Assembly: GCA_031261325.1 (NCBI GenBank) | Contig: JAISKH010000056.1 | Location: 1-32,572, forward strand | Direction of reading: 5' to 3' | Length of the DNA stretch: 32,572 nucleotides | From: Oscillospiraceae bacterium | Lineage (GTDB): Bacteria > Bacillota > Clostridia > Oscillospirales > Oscillospiraceae | Shown: positions 15,345 to 23,717 of the stretch, in pieces | Layout: each line of letters begins with the position of its first letter | Position numbering within the stretch: position 1 is the first letter of the stretch | Notes under the pieces: generated by a model | Databases searched by the model: none | What the model saw: the letters and a program-made list of their open reading frames with translations, nothing else | Told to the model about the DNA's origin: nothing | Translations under genes and position numbers: made by a program

Positions 15345-16094
15345 TTACATCGCCGCCGCGAGCGGCAAATTCTCGCGCAGACGCTTCTTGTATTCCTCGC
15401 CGTACTTTGAAAAGCTCTGCGGGTAAACCTTGCATTCCGAGAGCAGTCGGCACAGCCACGGCGGTATCGCGCGGGCGACTTTGATTTCCATGATGTACTG
15501 CCCGCCGCCGAGTAGTTGTTCACCGTAATCGCCCGCCTCCAGCCGTAAGTCGTAGCGCCGCGAGCGAATGTTGGCGTCGAACGACACGCGCAGGTCGTCG
15601 GTTCCGCCGCCGCAATCACCGCCGCCGAAATACGCTCTGCGGTCGTAGGCGAGATACGCCGTCGGCAGCAGCTCGCGCGTTGCGGCGATGTACTGAAGCT
15701 CGGACAGCACCTGAGCGTTCATGCAGGGTTGCAATTCGGGCGGTTGCGCGGTTTTCAGGAATGTGTACGCGTCGGTGAGCGTGAGCGCGGTGCGCCGCTT
15801 ATTGACCAAGCCGCCGACTTTTTTCTTTATCTCCGCGTAAACCTTGCCGTCCGACGCGGGAACGCCGTAGGCGCGAATGCGCACTTTCTCCTTGTACCTC
15901 GGCTTTGACAGCGACGCGCGTATCAGGTAATTGTCCGTCGTGTCGTAGTACAGGTTTGAGATTGGGTACGTCTCGAACGCCTTGTTGTACGCGTCAAGCT
16001 CCATGGTCGCTTCAAATCGGTCGCGCAACAGCGAATATGTCCGCTCGTCAAGCAGGTACTTGTTCTCGTATCGGTTGAACACTTCGATTGCCAT
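15345..16094 (-). CDS. VTC-domain polyphosphate polymerase
   Basis: This 249-residue cytoplasmic protein of the CYTH-like tunnel fold resembles the catalytic domain of the yeast Vtc4 polyphosphate polymerase, which makes polyphosphate from ATP. The basic and acidic tunnel residues are kept: RYENKYLL (start), LYYDTTD, PRYKEKVRIRAYG, VYAEIKKKVGG, NKRRTAL, LAYDRRAYFGG, RVSFDANIRSR, YIMEIKVARAIPPWL and SFSKYGEEYKKR. Length is normal for stand-alone bacterial VTC proteins. AAGGAG precedes the ATG by about 11 bases. It is the first gene of a three-gene minus-strand operon. Polyphosphate synthesis is inferred from the family; some bacterial members may use other substrates. Confidence 0.9.
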   Translation of the reverse strand: MAIEVFNRYENKYLLDERTYSLLRDRFEATMELDAYNKAFETYPISNLYYDTTDNYLIRASLSKPRYKEKVRIRAYGVPASDGKVYAEIKKKVGGLVNKRRTALTLTDAYTFLKTAQPPELQPCMNAQVLSELQYIAATRELLPTAYLAYDRRAYFGGGDCGGGTDDLRVSFDANIRSRRYDLRLEAGDYGEQLLGGGQYIMEIKVARAIPPWLCRLLSECKVYPQSFSKYGEEYKKRLRENLPLAAAM

Positions 16095-16170
16095 AAAAAG
16101 CGAGTCTCCTTTCGTTGATGGACATATATTAGCAGTTAATTGTGTCAGAAAAATGGCACGGGGCAGACAA

Positions 16171-16201
16171 AAACAGGCGTGGTTCCGCGCCGCGCCTGTT
16201 T
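16171..16201 (-). terminator. Terminator of the two-component operon
   Basis: On the minus strand a 9-bp stem (AAACAGGCG, 16171-16179, against CGCCTGTTT, 16193-16201) ends in TTTTTG, 11 bases past the kinase stop. It separates the two-component genes from the VTC operon. Confidence 0.75.
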
Positions 16202-16211
16202 CGATGTTCAG

Positions 16212-17360
16212 TTAATCGGCGAGCATGACCGTGAACTCGAACGTCGTCACGCCGTTTTCGCTTTCGGCGCGGAGATTCTCGCCCAAGCCGTCCGCAATTT
16301 CGCGCGCGATGGACAGTCCAAGCCCGTAGCCCTCGCCGCTGTGCGACTTGTCGGCTTTGTAGAATCGCCCGAATATGTTCGCCAGGTCCTCCGCCGCAAT
16401 CGTGTCGCCCGTGTTGCCGACGCTGACGGTTACTTTGCCGTCGCCGCGACGCGCGGACAGCGTGACCGTGCCGTTCTCGCCCGTGTGCTTCAGCGCGTTG
16501 TCCATTATGATGACGAGAAGCTGCTCAATGCGGTCGGGATTGCTGCACACGCGGAGCGGCTCGTCCTCTGCGATAATTGACAGCGTAACGCCCGCGTCCG
16601 TTGCGGTTACGCCGAAAGTGTCCTCAACATTGCGGAGAATTTCGCGGAGGTCGAAGTTGACTTTTTTCATGGCTTCCGCGCCCGACTGCAAGCGCGACAG
16701 CTCCAGCAAGTCATCGACAAGGCGCGACAGGCGCATACTTTCGCGGACGATGTTGTTGTAAAACAGCGACTTCTTGTCGTCCGTTTTCGCCATGCCGTCG
16801 CGCAGGGTTTCGCCCATTGCGCGGATTGACGCAATCGGGGTTCGCAGTTCGTGCGACACGTTTGCCACGAAGTCGCGGCGCGTCTGCTCCAGCCGTCCCG
16901 ATTCAGCGGCGAAGTGATTCATCGCGCGTCCCAGTTCGCCGATTTCGCCCGCCTGCGTTTCGTCGGCGCGAACCGCGAACTCGCCCCGCGCCATTGCGCG
17001 CGCGACGCTTTGCATCTGGCGAATCGGCACGACGAGCCGACGCGCCGCGAGATAACCCGGGACGAGCATGACCGCGAACGAGATAAGCACGCTGACAATA
17101 AGCGTCTCGTTCAGCTCCCGAACGGGTCTTGTGAACAGCACCTTGCCATTCTCGTCGAAAATGCTCAGCTCGCCGTGGGGATACGGTTCGCCGCGCGGTA
17201 TCATTTCGTGCCGCCCAAACGGTTCGCCGTTCTCGGGGTTCGGCGTGCCGAAGGCTCGTTGCGTGACGAAAATGTAAATCGCGGAGGTCAGCAGTCCCGT
17301 AAGCAGAACCGCCGCGAGCAGTAGCAGAACGATTCTGCGGAGAAGCACGCTGTTTTTCAT
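16212..17360 (-). CDS. Sensor histidine kinase
   Basis: This 382-residue membrane kinase has TM1 (about 8-31), a short extracytoplasmic loop of about 50 residues (33-85, rich in Pro, Glu and His), TM2 (about 87-105) and a HAMP linker (106-155). The HisKA helix holds the phospho-acceptor His170 in VSHELRTPIASIRA. The HATPase domain has the N box IIMDNALKHTGENG, a degenerate G1 box (VGNTGDTI), an F box (FGRFYKADKSHSGEG) and the G2 box YGLGLSIARE. It phosphorylates the response regulator encoded just upstream, whose stop overlaps its start (ATGA). The small periplasmic loop suggests it senses an envelope or membrane signal rather than a bulky ligand (inference). It lies 118 bases upstream of the VTC operon on the same strand, a possible target. 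Confidence 0.93.
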   Translation of the reverse strand: MKNSVLLRRIVLLLLAAVLLTGLLTSAIYIFVTQRAFGTPNPENGEPFGRHEMIPRGEPYPHGELSIFDENGKVLFTRPVRELNETLIVSVLISFAVMLVPGYLAARRLVVPIRQMQSVARAMARGEFAVRADETQAGEIGELGRAMNHFAAESGRLEQTRRDFVANVSHELRTPIASIRAMGETLRDGMAKTDDKKSLFYNNIVRESMRLSRLVDDLLELSRLQSGAEAMKKVNFDLREILRNVEDTFGVTATDAGVTLSIIAEDEPLRVCSNPDRIEQLLVIIMDNALKHTGENGTVTLSARRGDGKVTVSVGNTGDTIAAEDLANIFGRFYKADKSHSGEGYGLGLSIAREIADGLGENLRAESENGVTTFEFTVMLAD

Positions 17361-18043
17361 TCGCTCACCTCGAATTTATAGCCCACGCCGTAAATGCTGC
17401 GGATATGCCACAGCTCGTTTTCCGGCAGCTTGCGGCGTATGCGCTTAATCTGCGTGTCCACGACGCGCGTGTCGCCGTAATAGTCATAGCCCCAAACGTC
17501 GCTTAACAGCTGTTCGCGGCTCCACACTCTGCCCGGCGAGGAGCAGAGCTTGTACAGCAGCTCAACCTCCTTGGGCGTGCACGGGACAAGCTCGCCCAGC
17601 GCGCGGACTTCGTAACGGCTGATATTCACCTGCAATTCGGGGAAATTGAGAATATGCGCGCCGCTTTCCTTCGGCATTTCCCGTACGCGACGCAGCACCG
17701 CCTTTATGCGCGCGACGACCTCACGCGGGCTGAACGGCTTTACGATATAGTCGTCCGCGCCCAGCTCAAGCCCGAGTATGCGGTCGATTTCCTCACCCTT
17801 AGCCGTCAGCATTATTATGGGCACGCCGCTCTCGCGGCGTATCTCGCGGCACACGTCCGTACCGTTCAGCTTTGGCATCATCAGGTCGAGCACGATGAAA
17901 TCCGGCTGCTCCGCGCGCCACTTGACGAGCGCGTCCTCTCCGTCATACGCGGACACGCAGGCGTAGCCCTCCGCTTCAATGTACTCGCGCAGGGTTTCGT
18001 GTATCATAGGCTGGTCGTCACAGAGCAGAATCTTTACGGACAT
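17357..18043 (-). CDS. OmpR/PhoB-family response regulator
   Basis: This 228-residue regulator has a receiver domain with acidic pair D9/D10 (LLCDDQP), phospho-acceptor Asp53 (IVLDLMMPKLNG), Thr80 and Lys102 (YIVKPFSPREV). The C-terminal winged helix (about 130-228) shows CTPKEVELLYKLCSSPGRVW, LLSDVWGYDYYGDTRVVDTQ and HIRSIYGVGYKFE. All phosphotransfer residues are intact, unlike the degenerate receiver at 961-1551. The ATG at 18043 follows GAGGTG by about 8 bases. It overlaps the cognate kinase by 4 bases. Regulation target unknown; the VTC/DUF4956 operon downstream is the nearest candidate. Confidence 0.95.
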   Translation of the reverse strand: MSVKILLCDDQPMIHETLREYIEAEGYACVSAYDGEDALVKWRAEQPDFIVLDLMMPKLNGTDVCREIRRESGVPIIMLTAKGEEIDRILGLELGADDYIVKPFSPREVVARIKAVLRRVREMPKESGAHILNFPELQVNISRYEVRALGELVPCTPKEVELLYKLCSSPGRVWSREQLLSDVWGYDYYGDTRVVDTQIKRIRRKLPENELWHIRSIYGVGYKFEVSE

Positions 18044-18078
18044 GCTGCGTCACCTCGGTTTCTTGCGGTATTGCAGTC

Positions 18079-18084
18079 ATTGTA
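18079..18084 (-). promoter_or_regulatory. Probable -10 box of the two-component operon
   Basis: On the minus strand TACAAT is preceded by TG with one base between (extended -10), 36 bases upstream of the ATG. No good -35 is seen, so an activator or autoregulation may be needed. Confidence 0.4.
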
Positions 18085-18186
18085 ACACACTTTCGCGCCG
18101 AAAACCATATGGCGGACGCATGTGCCGCATTAGTTCACATTTGTGACACAATCGAGAATTTTCTTCCGTTCCGCCGAAACGCGCGC

Positions 18187-18215
18187 TTGACAAACGGCGC
18201 GATTTGTGTTAATAT
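18187..18215 (+). promoter_or_regulatory. Promoter of the DUF2798-like gene
   Basis: TTGACA (18187-18192), a 17-base spacer and TAATAT (18210-18215) with an extended TG. The ATG is at 18309, giving a leader of about 85 bases in which no known riboswitch is recognised. Confidence 0.7.
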
Positions 18216-18308
18216 TATTTGGTTGGCAGCTGAGATGCGTAGAATCCTAACGGGTTTTGCGCGTTTATTTTTTGCCTGAATAAATGAAACGGGAGTCGAA
18301 GTTATACT

Positions 18309-18800
18309 ATGGATTTTCACATGAGGTTGCCCCGCAATAAGCGGGAATTTGCTCTGTTTATCGCGATTATTTCGGTAATATCGGTAAACGTCATCGCGCC
18401 GCTTATTACTTGCTTTGAATTTGGGTTCAGTCTCGCCGTGTGGTCGGACGTTTTGCGGGTAATACCTTTCATCTGGCTTAGCGTCGTCGCTCTGGTGCTG
18501 ATTACGTACAAGCCGTCCGAGTGGCTTACGGACAAAATCGTCGCAAAGGGCGACAGCTTCAGGTCGCACATCACGATTAACATTCTCTGCACCGTGTTGT
18601 TCATGTCGATATTCCTGACGGTAATCGGCACGTGGATTGGCAGTCGCCACGTCAGCCTTGAGCCGATTCGCCTGTTCTTCCACAAGTGGCCGCGGAACTA
18701 CGCCATATCCTTTGCCGTGGAAGCATTGTTTGCGCAACCGATTGCGCGCGCCGCGCTGTACAGGCTGCACAAGGCGCAGGACGCGAAAATCGCCGCCTGA
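18309..18800 (+). CDS. DUF2798-like small integral membrane protein
   Basis: This 163-residue protein has four hydrophobic helices arranged as two similar pairs: EFALFIAIISVISVNVIAPL, then VIPFIWLSVVALVLITY, then INILCTVLFMSIFLTVIGTW, then a final segment with KWPRNYAISFAVEAL and QPIARAAL. The last segment resembles the conserved W-x-x-(S/N)-(F/Y)...P-x-A-R of DUF2798 proteins, here duplicated. The start has only a distant GGGAG (13 bases), so initiation may be weak. It stands alone between the two-component operon (divergent) and uvrA. Function unknown; such proteins are presumed small membrane components. The family call is moderate. Confidence 0.6.
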   Translation: MDFHMRLPRNKREFALFIAIISVISVNVIAPLITCFEFGFSLAVWSDVLRVIPFIWLSVVALVLITYKPSEWLTDKIVAKGDSFRSHITINILCTVLFMSIFLTVIGTWIGSRHVSLEPIRLFFHKWPRNYAISFAVEALFAQPIARAALYRLHKAQDAKIAA

Positions 18801-18844
18801 TTCGGTACGTTTGCAACAAAAAGTTGTTTATGGCGAAAATTTCG

Positions 18845-18874
18845 CTTACATAATGCTCAAATCTGTGATATAAT
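18845..18874 (+). promoter_or_regulatory. Promoter of the uvrA operon
   Basis: A perfect TATAAT (18869-18874) with extended TG lies 18 bases after CTTACA (18845-18850). A 6-bp inverted repeat, TGTATT-GT-AATACA (18874-18887), covers the expected start point. No full Bacillus-type LexA box was found, only the half-site CGAAC at 18902-18906. Confidence 0.65.
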
Positions 18875-18891
18875 GTATTGTAATACAGCGT

Positions 18892-18936
18892 GTAGTTCTG
18901 ACGAACGTAAGCCCGGTTGTCAGAGCTACTTTTTTT
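18892..18936 (+). terminator. Leader terminator (candidate attenuator) upstream of uvrA
   Basis: An 11-bp stem, GTAGTTCTGAC (18892-18902) against GTCAGAGCTAC (18919-18929) with one G.U pair and a 16-base loop, is followed directly by seven T (18930-18936). It lies about 10 bases after the predicted start point and 22 bases before the uvrA ATG, so it should stop most transcripts as a ~55-base RNA unless antagonised. Confidence 0.7.
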
Positions 18937-18958
18937 ACTTTATGAGCCGAGGTGTGCA

Positions 18959-21784
18959 ATGGATAGTCTTGTTGTTTCGGGGGCGCGGGCGAACAACCTT
19001 AAAAACGTAAGTATCGCTCTGCCGCGCGAAAAGCTGATTGTATTCACGGGCGTTTCGGGTTCGGGCAAGTCCAGTCTCGCGTTTGACACGATTTACGCGG
19101 AGGGGCAATTGCGTTACGTTGAGTCGCTGTCGTCATACGCGCGGCAATTCCTCGGGCAGCGCGGCAAGCCCGACGTGGATTCCATTGAGGGGCTGTCCCC
19201 CGCGATTGCGATTGAGCAAAAATCGACCTCCGCAAACCCGCGCTCCACGGTCGGAACCGTTACGGAGGTTTACGACTATCTGCGTCTGCTCTGGGCGCGA
19301 ATCGGGGTTCCGCATTGCCCCGAGTGCGGGCGTGAAATTCGTCGGCAGAGCGTTGACCGTATCGCCGACCGCATTATGTCAATGCCGGAGGGCACGCGGT
19401 TTCAAATCCTCGCGCCCGTGGTTCACGGCGGTAAAGGCGAGCACAAGGCGATACTCGAAAGTCTGCGGAAAGGCGGATACGCGCGTGTTCGCGCCGACGG
19501 CTCGATGTACGAGTTGACGGAGGACATTACGCTCGACAAGAACGCGCGGCATAACATTGAGGTTGTGGTTGACCGTCTCGTCGTCAAGGCGGATAACCTC
19601 GGTCGCATAACAGGCTCCGTCGAAACCGCGCTCTCGCTCGCGGACGGGCTTGTGGTCGTTCACCGCCCGAGCGACGACACGGAGGAGCTGTTCTCAAGCA
19701 GCTACGCCTGCCCCGACTGCGGAATATCATTGCCGGAGCTGTCGCCGCGCTTGTTCTCGTTCAACAGCCCTTATGGCGCGTGCCCCAAGTGCTCGGGGCT
19801 TGGCTTCTTCCTGAAAATCGACCCCGAGTTGATTATCCGCGACAGGCGTTTATCCCTGCGGCGCGGCGCGATTGCCGCACCGGGTTGGGGCAGCGCGAAG
19901 GACGAGACGATAAGCGGCTCAATCTACGCGGCTCTTGGTGAGAAGTTCGGCTTCACCCTTGACACGCCGCTCGGCGAATTGTCCGACGACGCCCTGAATA
20001 CAATTTTGTATGGCACGGGTAAGGAAAAGCTGCACCTGACGTACTCGAGCTACGGCAGTCAGGTGCGCTCCGTGACGCGCACGTTTGAGGGCGTTATCCC
20101 GAATTTGGAACGCCGATACAAGGAGCAACAGTCCGACGCGGCGCGGCACGAGTTGGAGGGCTTTATGTCCGCGCTCCCCTGCTCCGACTGCGGCGGCGAC
20201 AGGTTAAGCCCCGTTGTGCTCTCTGTGACGGTCGGTGGGCTGAACATCTCGGATTTCTGCAAGCTGAATATCACGCGGGCGCGTGACTTTATTCGCGGGC
20301 TGACGCTTACGGCAACGGAAGCTGCAATCGCGGAGTCGATTGTGAAAGAAATTCGCGCGCGGCTGGACTTTTTGGAACAGGTCGGGTTGGCGTATCTCAC
20401 GCTGTCCCGCATGGCGGGTTCGCTCTCCGGCGGCGAAGCGCAGCGCATACGGCTTGCGACGCAGATTGGCTCGGGCTTGACGGGCGTGCTTTACGTCTTA
20501 GACGAGCCGTCCATCGGGCTGCATCAGCGCGATAACGAGAAGCTGCTCGCGTCGCTGAAAGAGCTGCGCGATTTGGGTAACACGCTGATTGTCGTGGAGC
20601 ACGACGAGGACACGATACGCGCGGCGGACTGGATTGTGGACATCGGTCCCAACGCAGGAGTTCACGGCGGTGAAATTGTCGCGTCGGGCAGTCTCGGCGA
20701 CGTGCTTGCCGTGCCGCAATCACTAACGGGGCAGTACCTTTCGGGGCGGAAGCGTATCCCCGTGCCGACGAAAAGGCGCGCGGGCAACGGGCATGAGCTT
20801 GTCGTTTACGGCGCGGAGGAGAACAACCTCAAGCGCATCGACGTGCACATTCCGCTGGGAACTCTCACCTGCGTGACGGGCGTTTCGGGTTCGGGCAAAT
20901 CCAGTCTTGTTAACGGCATACTTTACAACAAGCTCGCGGCAAGCCTTAACCACGCGAAAACGCGCGCGGGTAAGCACGACCGCGTTGAGGGCACGGAGTT
21001 TCTGGATAAGGTTATTAACATCGACCAAGCGCCGATTGGTCGCACTCCGCGCTCAAACCCCGCGACGTATACAGAGCTGTTTGGCGACATTCGCGACTTG
21101 TATGCGTCCACGAGCGAAGCTAAGGCGCGCGCATACGGCTCGGGGCGGTTCTCGTTCAACGTGCGCGGCGGGCGGTGCGAAGCTTGCGCGGGCGACGGGT
21201 TGATGAAGATTGAGATGCACTTCTTCCCCGACATATTCGTCCCGTGCGACGTGTGCAAGGGCAAGCGGTATAATCGCGAGACTCTGGAGGTTCGCTTCAA
21301 GGGCAAGAACATCGCGGAGGTGCTTGCGATGACCGCCGACGAAGCTCTTGACTTCTTTCAGAATATCCCAAAGCTGAAGCGCAAGGTTGAGGCGCTGTGC
21401 GACGTCGGGCTGGGATATATTCAATTGGGGCAGTCCTCGTCAACGCTGTCGGGCGGCGAAGCGCAGCGGGTCAAGCTCGCGGCGGAGCTGCTGAAGCCCG
21501 CGACGGGCGCGACAATCTATATCCTCGACGAGCCGACGACGGGCTTGCACATCGCGGACGTTCATATACTTCTGGACGTGCTGCAAAAGCTCGTTGACGC
21601 GGGCAACACCGTAATTGTCATCGAGCACAATCTGGACGTAGTCAAGTCCGCCGATTGGATTATCGACTTAGGAGCCGAGGGCGGCGACGCTGGCGGAGAA
21701 ATCGTTTGCGTCGGAACGCCCGAGCGCGTCGCGGAGTGTGACGCGAGCTATACGGGGCAATTTCTGAAAAAATATCTGAGGTAG
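18959..21784 (+). CDS. uvrA: Excinuclease ABC subunit A
   Basis: This 941-residue damage-recognition ATPase of nucleotide excision repair works as a dimer that loads UvrB onto damaged DNA. It has two ABC modules: Walker [10 protein letters not shown] at 31-39 and about 641; signatures [11 protein letters not shown] near 489 and [11 protein letters not shown] near 830; Walker [16 protein letters not shown] and [12 protein letters not shown]. Zinc-binding cysteine pairs are present: CPECG (about 119), CPDCG and CPKC (250-277), and CEAC and CDVC (739-765). Length matches the family. The ATG at 18959 follows GAGGTG; an upstream in-frame start at 18917 would lie in the leader terminator. It is first in an operon with a CarD-like gene 6 bases downstream. 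Confidence 0.98.
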   Translation: MDSLVVSGARANNLKNVSIALPREKLIVFTGVSGSGKSSLAFDTIYAEGQLRYVESLSSYARQFLGQRGKPDVDSIEGLSPAIAIEQKSTSANPRSTVGTVTEVYDYLRLLWARIGVPHCPECGREIRRQSVDRIADRIMSMPEGTRFQILAPVVHGGKGEHKAILESLRKGGYARVRADGSMYELTEDITLDKNARHNIEVVVDRLVVKADNLGRITGSVETALSLADGLVVVHRPSDDTEELFSSSYACPDCGISLPELSPRLFSFNSPYGACPKCSGLGFFLKIDPELIIRDRRLSLRRGAIAAPGWGSAKDETISGSIYAALGEKFGFTLDTPLGELSDDALNTILYGTGKEKLHLTYSSYGSQVRSVTRTFEGVIPNLERRYKEQQSDAARHELEGFMSALPCSDCGGDRLSPVVLSVTVGGLNISDFCKLNITRARDFIRGLTLTATEAAIAESIVKEIRARLDFLEQVGLAYLTLSRMAGSLSGGEAQRIRLATQIGSGLTGVLYVLDEPSIGLHQRDNEKLLASLKELRDLGNTLIVVEHDEDTIRAADWIVDIGPNAGVHGGEIVASGSLGDVLAVPQSLTGQYLSGRKRIPVPTKRRAGNGHELVVYGAEENNLKRIDVHIPLGTLTCVTGVSGSGKSSLVNGILYNKLAASLNHAKTRAGKHDRVEGTEFLDKVINIDQAPIGRTPRSNPATYTELFGDIRDLYASTSEAKARAYGSGRFSFNVRGGRCEACAGDGLMKIEMHFFPDIFVPCDVCKGKRYNRETLEVRFKGKNIAEVLAMTADEALDFFQNIPKLKRKVEALCDVGLGYIQLGQSSSTLSGGEAQRVKLAAELLKPATGATIYILDEPTTGLHIADVHILLDVLQKLVDAGNTVIVIEHNLDVVKSADWIIDLGAEGGDAGGEIVCVGTPERVAECDASYTGQFLKKYLR

Positions 21785-21790
21785 GTTAAC

Positions 21791-22288
21791 ATGTACAAAA
21801 TAGGAGACTTAATTTTTTACGGGCGCACAGGCGTGTGCCACGTGTCGGACCTTGTGACGCAGGCGGACAAGGAGCTGTATATATTGGAGCCGCTGTATTG
21901 TAATTACACCATTTCAACGCCTGTGGACACAAAGACGTATATGCGCCCGATTATCGCGAAAGAGGAAGCGGAGCGGCTGATAGACACGATTCCGACGGTT
22001 AAGGCGGAGCCTTACCACAGCCGAGTTATACGCGAGCTTACGGGGCATTATGACGAGTCGCTGAAAACCAACAATTGCGCTGATTTAATCGCGCTCACCA
22101 TGTCGATTTACGAGAAGAAGCAGGACGCGGAGCTTCAAAAGCGCAAATTGGGTGCAATTGATGAAAAATATATGAAACGCTCGGAAGAGCTTTTGTTTGT
22201 AGAATTGGCCGCCGCGCTCGGTATCGACAAAGACGACGTACCGAAATATATAGCCGAGCGGCTTGAAGAGAGAAAGGGAGAACAATAA
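21791..22288 (+). CDS. CarD/CdnL-family transcription factor
   Basis: This 165-residue protein starts with the CarD_CdnL_TRCF RNA-polymerase-interacting domain (MYKIGDLIFYGRTGVCHVSD, then LYILEPLYCNYTISTPVDTK). A helical C-terminal half (about 75-165) includes RELTGHYDESLKTNNCADLI and KRSEELLFVELAAALGIDKD, the region that contacts promoter DNA in CarD. These factors stabilise open complexes at ribosomal and other promoters. AGGTAGG precedes the ATG, 6 bases after the uvrA stop, so both are probably on one transcript. The next gene starts on its stop codon (TAATG). Confidence 0.93.
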   Translation: MYKIGDLIFYGRTGVCHVSDLVTQADKELYILEPLYCNYTISTPVDTKTYMRPIIAKEEAERLIDTIPTVKAEPYHSRVIRELTGHYDESLKTNNCADLIALTMSIYEKKQDAELQKRKLGAIDEKYMKRSEELLFVELAAALGIDKDDVPKYIAERLEERKGEQ

Positions 22289-22662
22289 TGAACGCAATAA
22301 ACGAGAAAATCAGCCACCGTCAATTCGGGGACGGCGTAATCACCGAGCAGGTCGAAGCGATGATTACGGTGCAGTTCGACGCGCACACAGAGGTAAAGAA
22401 ATTCGTGTATCCCGCCGCGTTTTCGACTTTCCTGAAATTCTGCGATTCCTCGGTGCAGGAGAAGTTCGACGCGGAAATGCGTCTCGTTCGGGAGCGGTTG
22501 GACGAGGAGCAAAAGGTGCGCGACGTTGAGAACGAGAAGCACCGCGAGGAGCTGCGCGTCTTGCTGTTAGAGCAGAAGCGCGCGGCTGCAAAGCGTGCCG
22601 CCGCGGCAAGAAAGCCCGCCGCAAAGGCAAAGAAAGTCGCCGCCGCGCCGACTGAGGAATAA
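22288..22662 (+). CDS. Small SH3-like/coiled-coil protein with Lys/Ala-rich tail
   Basis: This 124-residue soluble protein has no signal peptide. Residues 8-50 form a short beta-barrel-like module (HRQFGDGVITEQVEAMITVQ, then EVKKFVYPAAFSTFLKF) seen in many Bacillota proteins of unknown role. Residues 55-100 are a charged coiled coil (ERLDEEQKVRDVENEKHREE). The last ~25 residues are an Ala/Lys/Arg-rich tail that could bind nucleic acid. AAAGGGAG precedes the ATG, which overlaps the CarD stop by one base. Its place in the uvrA-carD operon hints at a nucleic-acid role (inference). A strong terminator follows. Confidence 0.8.
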   Translation: MNAINEKISHRQFGDGVITEQVEAMITVQFDAHTEVKKFVYPAAFSTFLKFCDSSVQEKFDAEMRLVRERLDEEQKVRDVENEKHREELRVLLLEQKRAAAKRAAAARKPAAKAKKVAAAPTEE

Positions 22663-22676
22663 ACAGCGCAAAATTT

Positions 22677-22712
22677 AATCGGCGGCTTGACTAGCGTCAA
22701 GCCGCCGATTTT
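22677..22712. terminator. Bidirectional terminator after the uvrA operon
   Basis: A perfect 15-bp stem, AATCGGCGGCTTGAC (22677-22691) against GTCAAGCCGCCGATT (22696-22710) with a TAGC loop, lies between convergent genes. T-rich flanks occur on both sides. Confidence 0.9.
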
Positions 22713-22724
22713 ATGTTTTGCGGT

Positions 22725-23582
22725 TTATTTGTGCACGGGCTGCTTTGGCGATTGCTTTGCCTTTGCGTCCTTGTCCGCGTTGCGCAGGTACACGAACCAA
22801 TAGACAAGCCCGACGAGCACCATGCCGCCGACGATATTGCCGAGCGTCACGGGTAGGAGGTTCTTTGCGAACATGTTGCCCCACGTGAGGTTCATCAGGC
22901 TCGTGCCCGTCGGCACAGCCGCCGCGTATGCGGGGTTGCGCTGGGCAAAAAGCCCCGCCGATATGTAGTACATGTTTGCGACGCTGTGCTCATAGCCGCT
23001 GAGAACGAACGTCATAATCGGCAGGAACAGACCGACAATCTTGCCGACCACATCCTTTGCCGCGAACGAAATCCAGACGGCGATGCAGACGAGGAAGTTA
23101 CAAAGTATGCCGCGCAGGAACGCGTCCCCAAATGAGAGGGAAACTTTTGCAACGGCGGTTTTTATCACGGAAGCCGCCGCTTCGTTAGAGAAAACTGAGA
23201 ACGTGTGCCCATAGACGACAAGCGCGGCGACGAGTATACCGCCGATAAGATTACCGAGGTAGACGAAAAACCAGTTCTTCAGCATTGCCGAGACTTTGAC
23301 CTGCTTTTCCATGACGGGAATGATGAGCAGGTTGTTGCCCGTGAACAGCTCGCTGCCCGCGACGAGCACCATTACGAGTCCGACGGGGAAAATCACCGCG
23401 CTGACGATTTTCGCGAGAGACGCGGACGCGATTGTTACGGAGCCTATCGTCGCTCCCACTCCCGCAAGGGCGATGAACATGCCCGCGAGAATTGCGAGCA
23501 GGAGCATTTTGCTGATTGGGTTCTTGGTCTTTGCTATGCCTGTCGCGATGTAATTCTGCGCGACTTCTTTCGGTGAAAACAT
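22725..23582 (-). CDS. Formate/nitrite transporter family channel
   Basis: This 285-residue membrane protein of the FNT family forms pentameric channels for formate, nitrite or hydrosulfide. It has about six helices. Signature residues are LVAGSELFTGNNLL, the P-loop-like ILCNFLVCIAVWISF, the gating region FVLSGYEHSVANMYYI with the conserved pore His, and LTWGNMFAKNLLPVTLGNIV. A charged tail (ADKDAKAKQSPKQP) ends it. The ATG at 23582 is chosen because GGAGG lies 9 bases upstream; a TTG at 23588 would be only 3 bases from it. It is downstream of rubrerythrin on the same strand. Formate is the likely substrate in an anaerobe, but nitrite or HS- cannot be excluded. Confidence 0.92.
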   Translation of the reverse strand: MFSPKEVAQNYIATGIAKTKNPISKMLLLAILAGMFIALAGVGATIGSVTIASASLAKIVSAVIFPVGLVMVLVAGSELFTGNNLLIIPVMEKQVKVSAMLKNWFFVYLGNLIGGILVAALVVYGHTFSVFSNEAAASVIKTAVAKVSLSFGDAFLRGILCNFLVCIAVWISFAAKDVVGKIVGLFLPIMTFVLSGYEHSVANMYYISAGLFAQRNPAYAAAVPTGTSLMNLTWGNMFAKNLLPVTLGNIVGGMVLVGLVYWFVYLRNADKDAKAKQSPKQPVHK

Positions 23583-23660
23583 TTCCAATATCCTCCGGTG
23601 ATGTTAATTTAATGATGTGATAACACGTTACGCGCGTATTTCGCGCGCAAGCCAAGACAA

Positions 23661-23684
23661 CAGCCGCGTGTTTGCTCGCGGCTG
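23661..23684 (-). terminator. Hairpin between rubrerythrin and the FNT gene
   Basis: CAGCCGCG (23661-23668) pairs with CGCGGCTG (23677-23684) around an 8-base loop, 34 bases past the rubrerythrin stop. The T tract is poor, so read-through into the FNT gene is possible. Confidence 0.5.
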
Positions 23685-23717
23685 CAAACGCTGTTTTCCG
23701 TTAGCGCGCGCGTTGGG

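Noticed and set aside
18135-18146. TCACA-TT-TGTGA palindrome as a CRP/FNR site
   Set aside because: The arms are in the reverse order and spacing of CRP sites, and it matches no FNR consensus. It may be chance.
18216-18308. A riboswitch in the leader of the DUF2798-like gene
   Set aside because: No match to the known conserved cores I could recall (preQ1, c-di-GMP, SAM, TPP, fluoride), and no terminator hairpin.
18897-18910. A LexA box near the uvrA promoter
   Set aside because: Only the half-site CGAAC is present; the second half of the Bacillus-type box is missing.
18917-18958. A longer uvrA start at 18917
   Set aside because: It falls within the leader hairpin, lacks a ribosome site and adds residues not found in UvrA.
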